Assembly (NCBI GenBank): GCA_021841935.1
Contig: JAKCDL010000006.1
Span: 62,533 to 126,532, forward strand
Source: Actinomycetes bacterium
GTDB lineage: Bacteria > Actinomycetota > Acidimicrobiia > Acidimicrobiales > Acidimicrobiaceae
Reading direction: 5' to 3'
Length of the DNA: 64,000 nt
The notes under the pieces are model-generated. The model ran no database searches. It was not told the DNA's origin and was given only the letters and a program-made list of their open reading frames with translations. The translations under genes were made by a program, and so were the position numbers. Positions 1-8,982 of the stretch are shown here, one piece after another (the stretch's first letter is position 1; each line of letters begins with the position of its first letter).

Positions 1-67
1 TTATGGTTAAAACTTATAAAGTTATCGCCTAACATGGTTCTTTGGTTTGTTTACGAAGGAGTTTGCC

Positions 68-1153
68 TTGGGTCTATCGATTGGAATCGTCGGACTTCCA
101 AACGTCGGTAAGTCGACACTATTCAACTCGTTGACCGCGAATAACGTCCTTGCGGCCAATTACCCCTTTGCTACAATAGAGCCAAACGTTGGCGTAGTTG
201 CAGTACCTGACGAGAGGCTAGAGCGTCTTGCCGCCCTCTATAACTCCGAAAACATAGTTCCGGCTTTGATAACCTTCGTTGACATCGCTGGAATCGTAAA
301 GGGAGCCTCGACGGGAGAGGGTCTCGGAAATAAATTTCTCTCCCATATCAGAGAGACAGATGCTATCTGCCAAGTGGTTCGAGTCTTCGAAGATCCAGAT
401 GTCATACATGTAAATGGAGAGGTAGCTCCAATCGCAGATATCGAGACCATCAATACAGAGCTAATTCTCGCTGATATCGCTACTTTGGACTCTCGATTGG
501 CCAAACTCTCGAGAGATGCCAAGCGCGGTGGCGAGGCGCAGGCTAAGTATGAGGCGGTAGCGAAGGCTCTAGAGTACTTGAATCGTGGTGAGACGATCTA
601 TCCTCACCTCGTTGATGGCAGCGTCGATGGCGAGGCTATCTACGACTCCCACCTGATAACTGCAAAGCCATTCATCTACGTCTTCAACGTAGATGAAGAT
701 TCAATAAGCGATGAGGCTCTCCACCGAAAGTTAGGAGAGGTCGTAGGAGATGCCCCCTATGTTGTTCTCTGTGCCAAGATCGAGGCAGAGCTTGCCTCTC
801 TCGACAAGGAAGAGGCAAAGGAGATCCTCGAAACATACGGTCAGAGCAGTAGTGGTCTCGAGCGCCTCGTAGCTGTAGGGTTTCGAACCCTTGGACTACA
901 GACTTACCTAACAGCAGGTCCCAAAGAGGCTCGTGCATGGACGATTCATATCGGGGATACCGCGCCGGTTGCCGCTGGCGTAATTCACACCGACTTCCAG
1001 CGTGGTTTCATCAAGGCAGAAGTCGTTAGCTTTGAAGATCTCATGGAGGCGGGAAGTATCGCTGCTGTGAGGGCCGCCGGACGAGCTCGAATCGAAGGTA
1101 AGGAGTATGTGATGCAAGATGGAGACGTGGTAGAGTTCCGCTTTAACGTCTAA
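68..1153 (+). CDS. ychF: YchF/OLA1-family ribosome-associated ATPase
   Basis: Translation-factor-class P-loop NTPase that associates with ribosomes in the cytoplasm; the family prefers ATP to GTP. Near the start lies a Walker A motif GLPNVGKS, residues 9-16, followed by DIAGIVKGAS (G3) and, in place of the usual NKxD, NVDE (G4), as expected for this ATP-preferring branch. The C-terminus is the TGS-like domain ending VMQDGDVVEFRFNV. The product is 361 aa, the usual family length. An upstream TTG at 47 is in frame, but the TTG at 68 has the ribosome-binding site GAAGGAG (55-61) six bases ahead and gives the normal N-terminus MGLSIGIVGLPNVGKS, so I chose it. It stands alone and is followed by a hairpin. 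Confidence 0.95.
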   Translation: MGLSIGIVGLPNVGKSTLFNSLTANNVLAANYPFATIEPNVGVVAVPDERLERLAALYNSENIVPALITFVDIAGIVKGASTGEGLGNKFLSHIRETDAICQVVRVFEDPDVIHVNGEVAPIADIETINTELILADIATLDSRLAKLSRDAKRGGEAQAKYEAVAKALEYLNRGETIYPHLVDGSVDGEAIYDSHLITAKPFIYVFNVDEDSISDEALHRKLGEVVGDAPYVVLCAKIEAELASLDKEEAKEILETYGQSSSGLERLVAVGFRTLGLQTYLTAGPKEARAWTIHIGDTAPVAAGVIHTDFQRGFIKAEVVSFEDLMEAGSIAAVRAAGRARIEGKEYVMQDGDVVEFRFNV

Positions 1154-1210
1154 TTCGAGCAAGCGTTTTAAGTTAGAGCACCTTCTTGTGGGTCTCTAAC
1201 TAAAGATAAA

Positions 1211-1239
1211 GCAAAGCCCCGTGAATACGGGGCCTTTGC
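1211..1239 (+). terminator. Terminator-like hairpin after ychF
   Basis: GCAAAG-CCCCGT pairs with ACGGGG-CTTTGC around a GAAT loop, with one bulged C. There is no clear T-run, so it may be a weak or factor-assisted terminator. Confidence 0.5.
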
Positions 1240-1727
1240 ACTTAAGCACTTCGCGAGCGAAGATACTTGAGGCCGCTGAGCCCGTAAATGCGGCCAATGC
1301 ATGTTGATCTTGCAATCGATCATTGAGGGGACTTGTAGTCAAAGCCCCAAGGAAGTAGAGCTAGGTGCTCCGGTGTCGACGTTGGGTATCTTATGGTAGG
1401 TCACCTATGGGCATTTTTTTCGGCTTGATGCCATCTTATGCAGTTCTTAGCGAATTTGAGGGGAGCATTTTTTCGGCTGGTAGTAGGCAAACTAGCCACA
1501 ACCAACAAGAGCGATCTGCCTTATTACTTTTGTGAGTTGGCTAAGTGAGCACCATTGATGCCTTTGACTTTACAACACCTGAAAAAATAGTCTCAGGAGT
1601 AGAGACGAAAGCTGGTCCATTTGGCCCTTACTTTCAGCAAAGGCGGTACTTCAACGATCATCTTTCGCATCGACTCTTCGGTTGCGAAGCTTTACCCACT
1701 CGCAGTAGCGTATTGGGTGGAGCACTT
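1240..1727. other. Gene-poor stretch with possible coding debris
   Basis: No convincing gene. Two short overlapping plus-strand frames (about 1545-1733 and 1621-1740) read as protein-like fragments in different frames, which could be an eroded gene. I cannot identify them. The second frame then runs antisense into the DUF35 gene. Confidence 0.3.
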
Positions 1728-2138
1728 CTATGAGTCCACCTTCGGCTTAGAAGTAGCAACAATCAATGTTACATCGTCTCCGAAGGTTGCCGTGGTCAGC
1801 TCTACTTCATCGCAATCGAGTCCGCAGCCTTCGTCGATTCGACAGTAGATCTGTGCGCCGTAGTGCTCTTCCTGAACAACTCCGATCGTATAAGGGGTCT
1901 CTTGGTCGAGAATTGGGTGAGGGTGTCTCTCAATCCTCGTTCGAGTGATAACTTTGGCTGATTTTGCTGCTTCGCGAAATGAGATTGACTTATCACCATG
2001 ATCGGCGCAGATCAAAGTTCCATATGCAAGGGGAACTTCGCAGATGTCGCAGACTTGAACTGTAATTGAGCCGTTAGCGAGGTCGCTCCAAAAGGTTCGG
2101 TAGGTATGAGTTTCATTTGGTCTAGGTCGAGCTACCAT
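1728..2138 (-). CDS. DUF35 OB-fold protein with zinc-ribbon (acyl-CoA binding partner)
   Basis: Small OB-fold DUF35 protein (136 aa) of the kind that partners thiolase-like lipid-transfer enzymes. An N-terminal rubredoxin-like zinc ribbon is visible as CDIC followed by CADH, so the fourth ligand is His rather than Cys, and the OB-fold half follows. The start is the ATG at 2138, which overlaps the stop of the upstream thiolase gene by one base (TGATG). This implies translational coupling and probably a complex. In the characterised Ltp2-ChsH2(DUF35) pairs the DUF35 subunit is needed for retro-aldol cleavage of acyl-CoA side chains. The substrate here is unknown. Confidence 0.8.
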   Translation of the reverse strand: MVARPRPNETHTYRTFWSDLANGSITVQVCDICEVPLAYGTLICADHGDKSISFREAAKSAKVITRTRIERHPHPILDQETPYTIGVVQEEHYGAQIYCRIDEGCGLDCDEVELTTATFGDDVTLIVATSKPKVDS

Positions 2139-3307
2139 CAGTTTGCAACTTTCAAGATGACGACGGACTCGCAACTCATTGCTGGACCGCCATTTGAGGT
2201 GACCAGTCCAACTTCAAAGTCGCCACCACTTGCCTTTTTGCTCTTAGTCGCTAGCCTCTCAACGACCTCAATAAGGTTTACCATTCCGCCAGCGTCTCCT
2301 ATCTGACCACAACTCAATTGCCCTCCACTTGTATTTACGGGATACCTTCCTGACCGTGTCAAATTGGTCTCTAAGACCCACGGTCCAACTTCACCCTTGG
2401 GGACGACTCCAAGATCTTCTAGGGCTATCATCACGGCAATCGGATAGCAGTCGTAGATGCCGAAGATATCAACCTCACCAATAGAAACCTTGGCCATTTC
2501 AAGCGCATTTTTACCAGCAAGAGCTATCCCACTTACAAGTCCATTTCTTAGCAGTTGAGCATTTGCTAGTGTGAAGCCGCTCTGATGGTACCCAAATCCT
2601 TCAATTGAAATGGGTACGCCAGTGGCAATCTCGTCAGCATTAGCTACGTCGGTAACGAGTAGTGAAGAGGCTCCGCTTGCCGTTGCTACACATTCCAGAA
2701 GGTGGAGTGGTGAAGAGACGATTCGCGATGAGGTGACGTCGTCGATTTTGATAGGATCCCGGAAAAGGGCCCGCTCGTTCGTGAGGGCGCTTACTCGTTG
2801 ATCGACTACAACCTTCGCGCGCATCTCATCTGTGGTTCCGTACAACTTGCGATGAAGTTCGGCGATCATGGCGTAGTCGCTATTTGCCATGTGGCTACCG
2901 TATGGCAATTCGAATTCATCGAGAATTGAAATTGGCGAAGGTCTTCTTTGGCTTTGGCGACGCATCTCTTGATAGGTAAGGTCGCCTCCAACGATCAAGA
3001 TCCGTGTTGCCAGCTTTGACTCGATCGCCATCTTGGCGTGCCAAAGGGCAGAAGCGGGCGACGCTCCGTAGTTGGTGATGTCGACGCTGTACGTTGGATG
3101 AATACCTAGAACTTCAGCAATTGTAACGTTGAAGGCTGGACCTGCAAAGTTGGACTGAATTGTTATGATCCCGTCGATGGCAGATGGCGACAAATTCGCC
3201 TTGGCTAAGGTTCGAAGTAGGCTCGCTAGGACCATCTCGAAAAATGGTGGGGCGCTGCCTCTTTCGAATCTAGATAGATCCCAGCTCATAATTGCTGCCC
3301 TTGCCAT
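2138..3307 (-). CDS. Thiolase-like (SCP-x/Ltp2-type) protein, probable aldolase subunit
   Basis: 389-aa thiolase-fold protein of the lipid-transfer/SCP-x group. Recognisable segments are YDCYPIAVMIALEDLGV and the C-terminal glycine-rich NTSGGQLSCGQIGDAGG followed by MVNLIEVVERL. At the place where true thiolases carry the nucleophilic cysteine the sequence reads TNYGASPASAL, with no cysteine. It is therefore unlikely to be a thiolase and fits the Ltp2-type acyl-CoA aldolases. It precedes and is coupled to the DUF35 gene. The start could be ATG 3307 or ATG 3289 (MSWDLS). No dehydrogenase or CoA ligase is adjacent, so the pathway is not evident. Confidence 0.8.
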   Translation of the reverse strand: MARAAIMSWDLSRFERGSAPPFFEMVLASLLRTLAKANLSPSAIDGIITIQSNFAGPAFNVTIAEVLGIHPTYSVDITNYGASPASALWHAKMAIESKLATRILIVGGDLTYQEMRRQSQRRPSPISILDEFELPYGSHMANSDYAMIAELHRKLYGTTDEMRAKVVVDQRVSALTNERALFRDPIKIDDVTSSRIVSSPLHLLECVATASGASSLLVTDVANADEIATGVPISIEGFGYHQSGFTLANAQLLRNGLVSGIALAGKNALEMAKVSIGEVDIFGIYDCYPIAVMIALEDLGVVPKGEVGPWVLETNLTRSGRYPVNTSGGQLSCGQIGDAGGMVNLIEVVERLATKSKKASGGDFEVGLVTSNGGPAMSCESVVILKVAN

Positions 3308-3492
3308 TCGACCACCGATACTTTAAAGCCTGAATAGATAGTAGAAAATCAAAGCGAAGATATCTCATCGAAGTCGATCTTGTGGAAAGATCTTTCGCGC
3401 ACCGATAGAAGCAAATTTCGCTTTGAGTACCGTGGCTGTTAGTTATCAGATTTTTAGATCGCACATCTAGGTGTGCTACTAGCATCGATCGG

Positions 3493-4404
3493 GTGGAGGA
3501 GTCGTCTCGTAGTACCGTCGTAGTTGCAAGTCTGACAAACCTAGCGATCCTCATCGTAAAGGTGATAGCTGCCGTTATAACTGGTTCGGCCTCTCTATTT
3601 TCAGAGAGCGCACACTCGGCGGTTGACTTTGCTAATCAGGGGTTTCTCTTTTTTGGCCTCAAAAGATCGAAGAGAGGCCGTGACTATGAACACCCCTTTG
3701 GTTACGGCCCCGAGCGCTACCTCTCCTCGTATACGGTCGCAGTCACGCTCTTTTTCCTTGGCTCGCTCCTCTCGATTCGCGAGGGCATCATAAAGTTATC
3801 CTCCTCGTCAAGGATTGAATCTCCGACTGTGGCACTAGCTGTACTTGTGCTTAGCTTCTTATTGGAGGCAAATTCGTATCGAAAGGCATCGAAGGAGGCA
3901 AAGAAAGAGAGGGGTGCCGGTCAGTCGATATTTAAGTTCGCAAAAGAGACCAAAAATAGCGAAGTCTTTCTAATCATGTTTGAAGATCTCGGTGCTTTGG
4001 TGGGTATTATGATCGCTCTTTTGGCGCTATTGGCCTCGATTGTGACCAAGAACGAGTTCTTTGACGCTCTAGGATCGATCTTCATCGGAGTTGTTCTCTC
4101 GTTTATTTCCTTTTTCATCTACAGAGAGTCAAAGAGCTTGATTGTGGGGGAGGGGGTAAGCAAGGGTGACCTTTCAAAGATCGAAAAAGCCCTATTGGAA
4201 GGTGGACTTCCTAAGAGAATCATCTATATTAGGTCGATGCACTTGAGCCCCGACGATGTTCTTCTTACTCTGAAGGTTGCTTATGATCCATTTGCCACGA
4301 TGGCTCAGGTGGCAGTCGATATCGACGAAGCTGAGGCACGAATCAGAGGTGCGCTGCCGATTGTGGGTCAGATCTTCTTTGAACCCGACGTCTACCACGA
4401 CTAG
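3493..4404 (+). CDS. Cation diffusion facilitator (CDF) family metal transporter
   Basis: Inner-membrane divalent-metal/proton antiporter, 303 aa, with about six TM segments and a C-terminal cytoplasmic metal-sensing domain. TM2 has the CDF motif HSAVD, followed by FANQGFLFFGLKRS and the basic loop EHPFGYGPER. TM5 carries MFEDLGALVGI instead of HxxxD, as in the SLC30A9-like branch, so metal specificity cannot be read off. The GTG start has no strong ribosome-binding site, but no other upstream in-frame start exists. It converges with the TetR gene, with 12 bases between the stops. Confidence 0.88.
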   Translation: MEESSRSTVVVASLTNLAILIVKVIAAVITGSASLFSESAHSAVDFANQGFLFFGLKRSKRGRDYEHPFGYGPERYLSSYTVAVTLFFLGSLLSIREGIIKLSSSSRIESPTVALAVLVLSFLLEANSYRKASKEAKKERGAGQSIFKFAKETKNSEVFLIMFEDLGALVGIMIALLALLASIVTKNEFFDALGSIFIGVVLSFISFFIYRESKSLIVGEGVSKGDLSKIEKALLEGGLPKRIIYIRSMHLSPDDVLLTLKVAYDPFATMAQVAVDIDEAEARIRGALPIVGQIFFEPDVYHD

Positions 4405-4416
4405 GCCATCGCTAAC

Positions 4417-5055
4417 TTAGCCTTTTTCCTCTCCCTCTCCTTGCTCTTTGGCCTCTCGATTTAACTTTTCGATTCCAGCGGCTAGGGGCTTTGCTATCTC
4501 TTCGACTATTTCGCGAGCTACAGCAATGTTGACCGGTATCGCATTGACAAAGACGTTATGGATCAGAAGCGACGAGGAGACGTTGGCGACTCTTATCAAG
4601 TCAGGTGTATCTAAGCCATCTCCAACGTAGTTTTCCACCATTATTCGTCGAAAGTACTCTCGTCGAGGTTCGGCTATTGCTCGATCAAATATCTCAGAGA
4701 ATCGTTTGGAGCGTCGCGATTCGATCAGCAGATTGTAGGCAATGTGGCCTAAATCTGTGTTGAAGAAGGCAACAACTTCTTCAAGTGCTAGTTGCAGCAG
4801 CGCAAAGGGTTCACCAATTGGAGTTGGTCTAACTATTGGTGGAAAATAGAAGTCGATCGTATCTAGGAGTAGCTCTTCACGATCCATCCATCTGCGATAG
4901 ATCGATGCCTTTGACGTTGCAGATGCGTGAGCCACACCTTCGATAGAGAATTGGCCACAACCCTTCTCCATCAATTCGGAGAATGCAGCCGCGTAGATCT
5001 CACGTTCGAGTTCCGCGCCTCGGCGGCGCCCCTTTGTCGTCTCCGTTGATGTCAT
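4417..5055 (-). CDS. TetR/AcrR family repressor
   Basis: 212-aa DNA-binding repressor. The N-terminal helix-turn-helix reads FSIEGVAHASATSKASIYRRW, and the C-terminal ligand-binding domain is variable and family-typical in length. The ATG at 5055 is preceded by AAAAGG at normal spacing; an upstream TTG at 5073 is less likely. It is divergent from the MFS exporter gene at 5168 with about 110 bases between the starts, the usual arrangement for a drug-efflux repressor acting on its neighbour. I see no clean palindromic operator in the gap, only weak CTTA/TAAG half-sites near 5100-5120. Confidence 0.85.
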   Translation of the reverse strand: MTSTETTKGRRRGAELEREIYAAAFSELMEKGCGQFSIEGVAHASATSKASIYRRWMDREELLLDTIDFYFPPIVRPTPIGEPFALLQLALEEVVAFFNTDLGHIAYNLLIESRRSKRFSEIFDRAIAEPRREYFRRIMVENYVGDGLDTPDLIRVANVSSSLLIHNVFVNAIPVNIAVAREIVEEIAKPLAAGIEKLNREAKEQGEGEEKG

Positions 5056-5167
5056 TATTCGACCTTTTGGCAAATTCTTGGAATAAGATACGCCTACGTT
5101 CCTTATATTATAGAGTAAGAAGTTATGGGCGTGTCTTGAAGGTAAAGAGAAGGTTTGGTTTTCGTAA

Positions 5168-6640
5168 ATGAGTGATGACGTAAAGAATAAGGGTAAGTCA
5201 AAGTTAGCTCTGGCGGTTATCGCCAGTGCTCAGTTGATGATAGTTCTAGATATAACGATCGTGAATGTCGCGTTGCCTTCGATTCAGAGGGCGCTTTCAT
5301 TTTCAACATCCTCTCTAGCGTGGGTAGTGGATGCGTACACACTCGTCTTTGGAGGTCTACTACTTCTTGGTGGACGATCTGGAGATATCTTTGGCCGTAG
5401 AAGGATGTTCACGGTTGGCGTCCTGCTATTTGCAGGTGCCTCCCTATTGGGTGGCCTTGCCACCTCGTCTGGGCTCTTGATCGCGGCACGAGCACTTCAA
5501 GGTATTGGCGGAGCAATTGCTTCCCCGACTGCTTTGGCTCTGGTGGCGTCAAACTTTGAAGATCCTAAAGAGAGGACCGAAGCCCTTACCATCTTTGCCG
5601 CAGTCTCTGCCGCAGGGGCCTCTCTCGGATTGATCCTAGGAGCTCTTTTGACTCAATATCTATCGTGGAGATGGGTCTTCTTCGTCAATACTCCGATTGC
5701 CCTAATTCTTTCAGTGTCGGCAGGCAAGATGTTGAAAGAGTCCGAGAAGCAAAAGGTTCCAAGTGATCTCCTCGGTGCATTCACGTCAGTACTTGGAGTT
5801 GCCTCTCTCGTCTATGGCTTTATCCATGCTGCATCATCGGGATGGACTAACACCCTTACTGTAACCTCCTTTGTTATAGCTTTAGTCTCGCTAGTCGGAT
5901 TTGTCCTACGTGAGCGAAGTGCTAAGAGGCCACTCCTTGAGCTATTTGTCTTTGAGAATCGAAATCGGACAGGGTCGTACCTCGTTATGTTCTTGGTCTC
6001 TGCGGCGCTCTTTTCTCTGTGGTTCTTCCTCACACAGTTCTTGCAGGATATCTTGGGTTACTCACCGCTAAAGACCGGCTTTGCCTTTTTGCCAATGACA
6101 CTCACCGTCATGGTGATCGCTCGAAATGGTGCATGGTTTATGAAGAAGTTCGGACCACTTCCAATGATGATCTATGGCCCTGCTGCCTCGGCCCTTGCAC
6201 TCTTAATCTTCTCTAACCTAACTAGCCACAGCAGCTATATCAAGGTAATCCTTCCCACTCTATTGTTGAATGCGACTGGACTAGGAATGACCTTCTCGAG
6301 CGTCTTCCCAACTGCAATGACTGGGATTGATCCCCGTCGGGCGGGAATTGGTTCGGCGATGGTCTCTGTCTCTCAGCAGGTTGGAGGATCCCTTGGCATC
6401 TCCGTCCTTGCTACCGTGGCAGCAGCTGGCGTTGCTACGAAGGCACAAACACTTGTGTCCTCGGGTGTTAAGTCCCAGATTGCAATCCGCGCGGCCTCAG
6501 AGATAGCGGGGTGGACCAATGGCTTTAGGGCTGCGTCGATAATGGCAATTGTAGGTGCGCTAGTTGCGCTGGTTGCTATCCGAAGGCAAAAGATAGCTCA
6601 ATCAAATCCCGGTGCAGTGACCATAGCGATCGAAGGATAA
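5168..6640 (+). CDS. MFS exporter, DHA2 (EmrB/QacA) family, 14 TM
   Basis: 490-aa inner-membrane proton-driven exporter. The DHA2 hallmark D-I-T-I-V-N-V-A-L-P-S-I is in TM1, motif A GRSGDIFGRRR follows TM2, and motif C-like glycines are in TM5 (AAGASLGLILGALLTQ). Hydropathy supports 14 TM segments. Substrates of this family are drugs, dyes and other amphipaths. The divergent TetR gene is the likely local regulator. It is followed after 31 bases by a perfect terminator hairpin. Confidence 0.9.
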   Translation: MSDDVKNKGKSKLALAVIASAQLMIVLDITIVNVALPSIQRALSFSTSSLAWVVDAYTLVFGGLLLLGGRSGDIFGRRRMFTVGVLLFAGASLLGGLATSSGLLIAARALQGIGGAIASPTALALVASNFEDPKERTEALTIFAAVSAAGASLGLILGALLTQYLSWRWVFFVNTPIALILSVSAGKMLKESEKQKVPSDLLGAFTSVLGVASLVYGFIHAASSGWTNTLTVTSFVIALVSLVGFVLRERSAKRPLLELFVFENRNRTGSYLVMFLVSAALFSLWFFLTQFLQDILGYSPLKTGFAFLPMTLTVMVIARNGAWFMKKFGPLPMMIYGPAASALALLIFSNLTSHSSYIKVILPTLLLNATGLGMTFSSVFPTAMTGIDPRRAGIGSAMVSVSQQVGGSLGISVLATVAAAGVATKAQTLVSSGVKSQIAIRAASEIAGWTNGFRAASIMAIVGALVALVAIRRQKIAQSNPGAVTIAIEG

Positions 6641-6671
6641 TTACTGCCGATCTTGACATTGCTGTAAAGTT

Positions 6672-6712
6672 GAACCTCTACCGTATCGATATACAGGTAG
6701 AGGTTCTTTTTT
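6672..6712 (+). terminator. Perfect 11-bp stem with T6, abutting the HDOD ribosome-binding site
   Basis: GAACCTCTACC (6672-6682) pairs perfectly with GGTAGAGGTTC (6696-6706), followed by six Ts (6707-6712). The ribosome-binding site AAGGAG (6713-6718) begins with the next base. It could terminate the MFS transcript or act as an attenuator in the HDOD leader. A TTGACA hexamer lies at 6653-6658, without an obvious -10. Confidence 0.75.
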
Positions 6713-6724
6713 AAGGAGTTTGCC

Positions 6725-7534
6725 ATGGCCGTTGCGCAGTTAGATTCCTTTATGTCCGTAGTTGACCTCGCCGCCGCAAAGCACGCTGGCGCGAAGAAAC
6801 TCCTTTCGTGTCTAGAAGGTGCGGACTTAGATCGACGAGCGGTATCGATGGCGATTACCTCAGATGATATCTTCGCACGATCTGTCCTACGACTAGCTAA
6901 TTCTCCTTACTATCGAAGGAATAATGAGGTAACCTCGGTCGACTACGCCGTAGCGTTAATTGGCGAATGGACGATCAGATCCTTCGCCCTGCTCGATATC
7001 TTTAGAGAGTTCGACGTCCTCTCTCAAGGAGCCTGGATCCACAGCACTGTAGTTGCTATTAGTGCATTTCACATAGCAGAGTCGCGCGGAGCCGATCCTG
7101 CGCTTGCTTATGCAACCGGGTTGATCCACGACATTGGTGCCTTCGTGCTGCGTTCGAATGATCCTACCACATACGCTGACGTGGAAAAGATCTTTGCTGG
7201 AGGCCTAACCTCCGAGAGTCAAAGAGCCTACCTCGAGGCTGAGAGGCAGAACTACGGTATAGACCACGAAGAGTTAGGTTCAGCGATCCTTGCACACTTT
7301 AAGTTTCCCGATGAGATGGTCGCGGCTGTCAGGGGGCACCATCTGATAGAAGAGGCGATACATCCCATCACAAGGTCGATGATCGACGGTGAGCGCATAG
7401 TTCATCTCTCACAATTACCATTTGAAAGATGGAGTGAAGAGCAACTTTTCCCTCTCCAGTACTCAGTCTCTGACACTGTAGGTGCGGTGAAGTTCATGAC
7501 TGAAGAGGCTGCACTACTCCTAAGTGACGATTGA
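6725..7534 (+). CDS. HDOD-domain signalling protein
   Basis: 269-aa soluble protein made almost entirely of an HDOD domain, the catalytically inactive relative of HD phosphohydrolases found in bacterial signal-transduction proteins. The N-terminal half (LLSCLEGADLDRRAVSMAITS, then ARSVLRLANSPYYRR) and the pseudo-HD segment YATGLIHDIGAFVL are clear. No receiver, GGDEF or EAL domain is attached. The ATG at 6725 follows AAGGAG. Transcription into the gene must pass, or start within, the terminator-like hairpin directly ahead. The partner is unknown. Confidence 0.82.
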   Translation: MAVAQLDSFMSVVDLAAAKHAGAKKLLSCLEGADLDRRAVSMAITSDDIFARSVLRLANSPYYRRNNEVTSVDYAVALIGEWTIRSFALLDIFREFDVLSQGAWIHSTVVAISAFHIAESRGADPALAYATGLIHDIGAFVLRSNDPTTYADVEKIFAGGLTSESQRAYLEAERQNYGIDHEELGSAILAHFKFPDEMVAAVRGHHLIEEAIHPITRSMIDGERIVHLSQLPFERWSEEQLFPLQYSVSDTVGAVKFMTEEAALLLSDD

Positions 7535-7908
7535 GTCCTAGGGCAACCAACTATGTGCAAAGGGCATCTTCGCGAGTGCGAGCATTAATCCCAATGGTCA
7601 GATACTCTGCGAAAGACCTTCGAGTTGTGGGTAATTCCCGGCGGCGTGTAAATGTATGTTTTTGACGGTGCCAGGTGCGTGTAGGAGGTCTTTTGACATT
7701 AGTTATCTCATATTTGGAAATACCCACAACCTCTAGGTTGTTTTAGATGTAGAAGGGCGTCGTTCTGGTATTGTTCAAGGACGGCAACCAGCTCTGGGTT
7801 CTTATGAACTTTTATTCAATCGCCGTTACCAAAGTCTTATCAACAAATTTCAATCCCGTAAATTGCGAGTAAAGAGTCTCGATATAAAAGCGTTCTAACT
7901 TTTGTATC
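7535..7908. other. Intergenic region upstream of ABC importer
   Basis: No gene. A minus-strand open stretch near 7700-7805 encodes about 30 protein-like residues without a start and is unidentified. The region presumably carries the promoter of the ABC importer, but no consensus -35/-10 pair is convincing. Confidence 0.3.
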
Positions 7909-8982
7909 ATGTTACGTGCTAATCGAAAAATAAACCTTAAGTCGCGTTCGACGACGACATCGATCGGGGTCGCAGCCGCTACGGTGCTATTGGCAGCTTG
8001 TGGATCTGCATCTGCATCCACGACTTCATCATCGTCATCGAGCTCCTCAAGTACCCCTCTTTATCTTTGGTCTTCGGAGGGCTATGACTCCTCAACTTGT
8101 ACAGCCTTTCAAAAGGCAACGGGAATCGTTTGCAAGCTCTCCGATAATTCAACTGGCCCAACCTTGGCTAAGATTCAAGCAACTAAGAATAACCCAACTT
8201 GGGGTGTTGCCTGGACTGACGGAAACGCAGCTTACGCCGAGTTAGACCAGCAGGGAATGTTGCTCAAGAACTTCCAACCCAATACCGGTACTCTAAATGC
8301 CCTTGGTCAAAAGTTGGTACCAGCCGACCATAGCTACATCATCACCGGTGTTACTACAACCGGAGCCTTCGTCTATAACTCAGCAAAAGTGTCGAACCCA
8401 CCGACTAGCTGGCAAGATCTTCTCCAGCCCCAGTGGAAGGGTAAGTTCGGAATGAATAACCCTTCTATCGATGGTCCAAGTTACCCAATTCTCGCGGGCC
8501 TCTTCGACTCTCTCGGTGGAGTTTCGCAGGGCGAAGCATTCATGAGCCAACTAAAGGCTAATGGCCTTTATGTCTCGCAAAACTCGGCAATGGACGATAT
8601 GACCGCGGGAAAGATCGAGATTGCGATCGGTCAGAATACGTCGGGTATTGGTCGAGCTCAGTCGAACCCAAACATCAAGATCATCTACCCAAATCCATCT
8701 CCAGCCCTTCCAAGCGTCCTAGCTATCGATGGAAAGGCATCAGCCGCTGAGATCAAAGATGCAAAGGCATTTGCTAACTTCATCTACAGCCCAGCTGGAC
8801 AAAAGGCTATGCTCGCAGGAGATCCTACCGGCGACTCGCAATTTTTCCCAGTAGTAAATGGCACCGTAGCTGAGAAGCAGGTTCCACCGGAGTCTTCGAT
8901 CAACTTCTACTTCTACGATCCTTATAAGTGGGGATCATTGGAGTCATCAATCAATACTTGGTTCTCAACTAACATTGCTTAG
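7909..8982 (+). CDS. Iron-type ABC transporter substrate-binding lipoprotein
   Basis: 357-aa extracytoplasmic binding protein with a lipoprotein signal peptide and lipobox LAAC (Cys31), followed by a Ser/Thr-rich linker of about 20 residues. The mature part matches the ferric-iron/FutA-like cluster: LYLWSSEGYDSSTC at the start, a hinge with NPPTSWQDLLQPQWKGKFG, and FANFIYSPAGQKAMLAG near the end. A Tyr-rich segment (NFYFYDPYKWGS) could supply metal ligands. Fe(III) is the likely but unproven substrate; some relatives bind other small solutes. It overlaps the permease gene by 8 bases as the first gene of a three-gene operon. Confidence 0.85.
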   Translation: MLRANRKINLKSRSTTTSIGVAAATVLLAACGSASASTTSSSSSSSSSTPLYLWSSEGYDSSTCTAFQKATGIVCKLSDNSTGPTLAKIQATKNNPTWGVAWTDGNAAYAELDQQGMLLKNFQPNTGTLNALGQKLVPADHSYIITGVTTTGAFVYNSAKVSNPPTSWQDLLQPQWKGKFGMNNPSIDGPSYPILAGLFDSLGGVSQGEAFMSQLKANGLYVSQNSAMDDMTAGKIEIAIGQNTSGIGRAQSNPNIKIIYPNPSPALPSVLAIDGKASAAEIKDAKAFANFIYSPAGQKAMLAGDPTGDSQFFPVVNGTVAEKQVPPESSINFYFYDPYKWGSLESSINTWFSTNIA

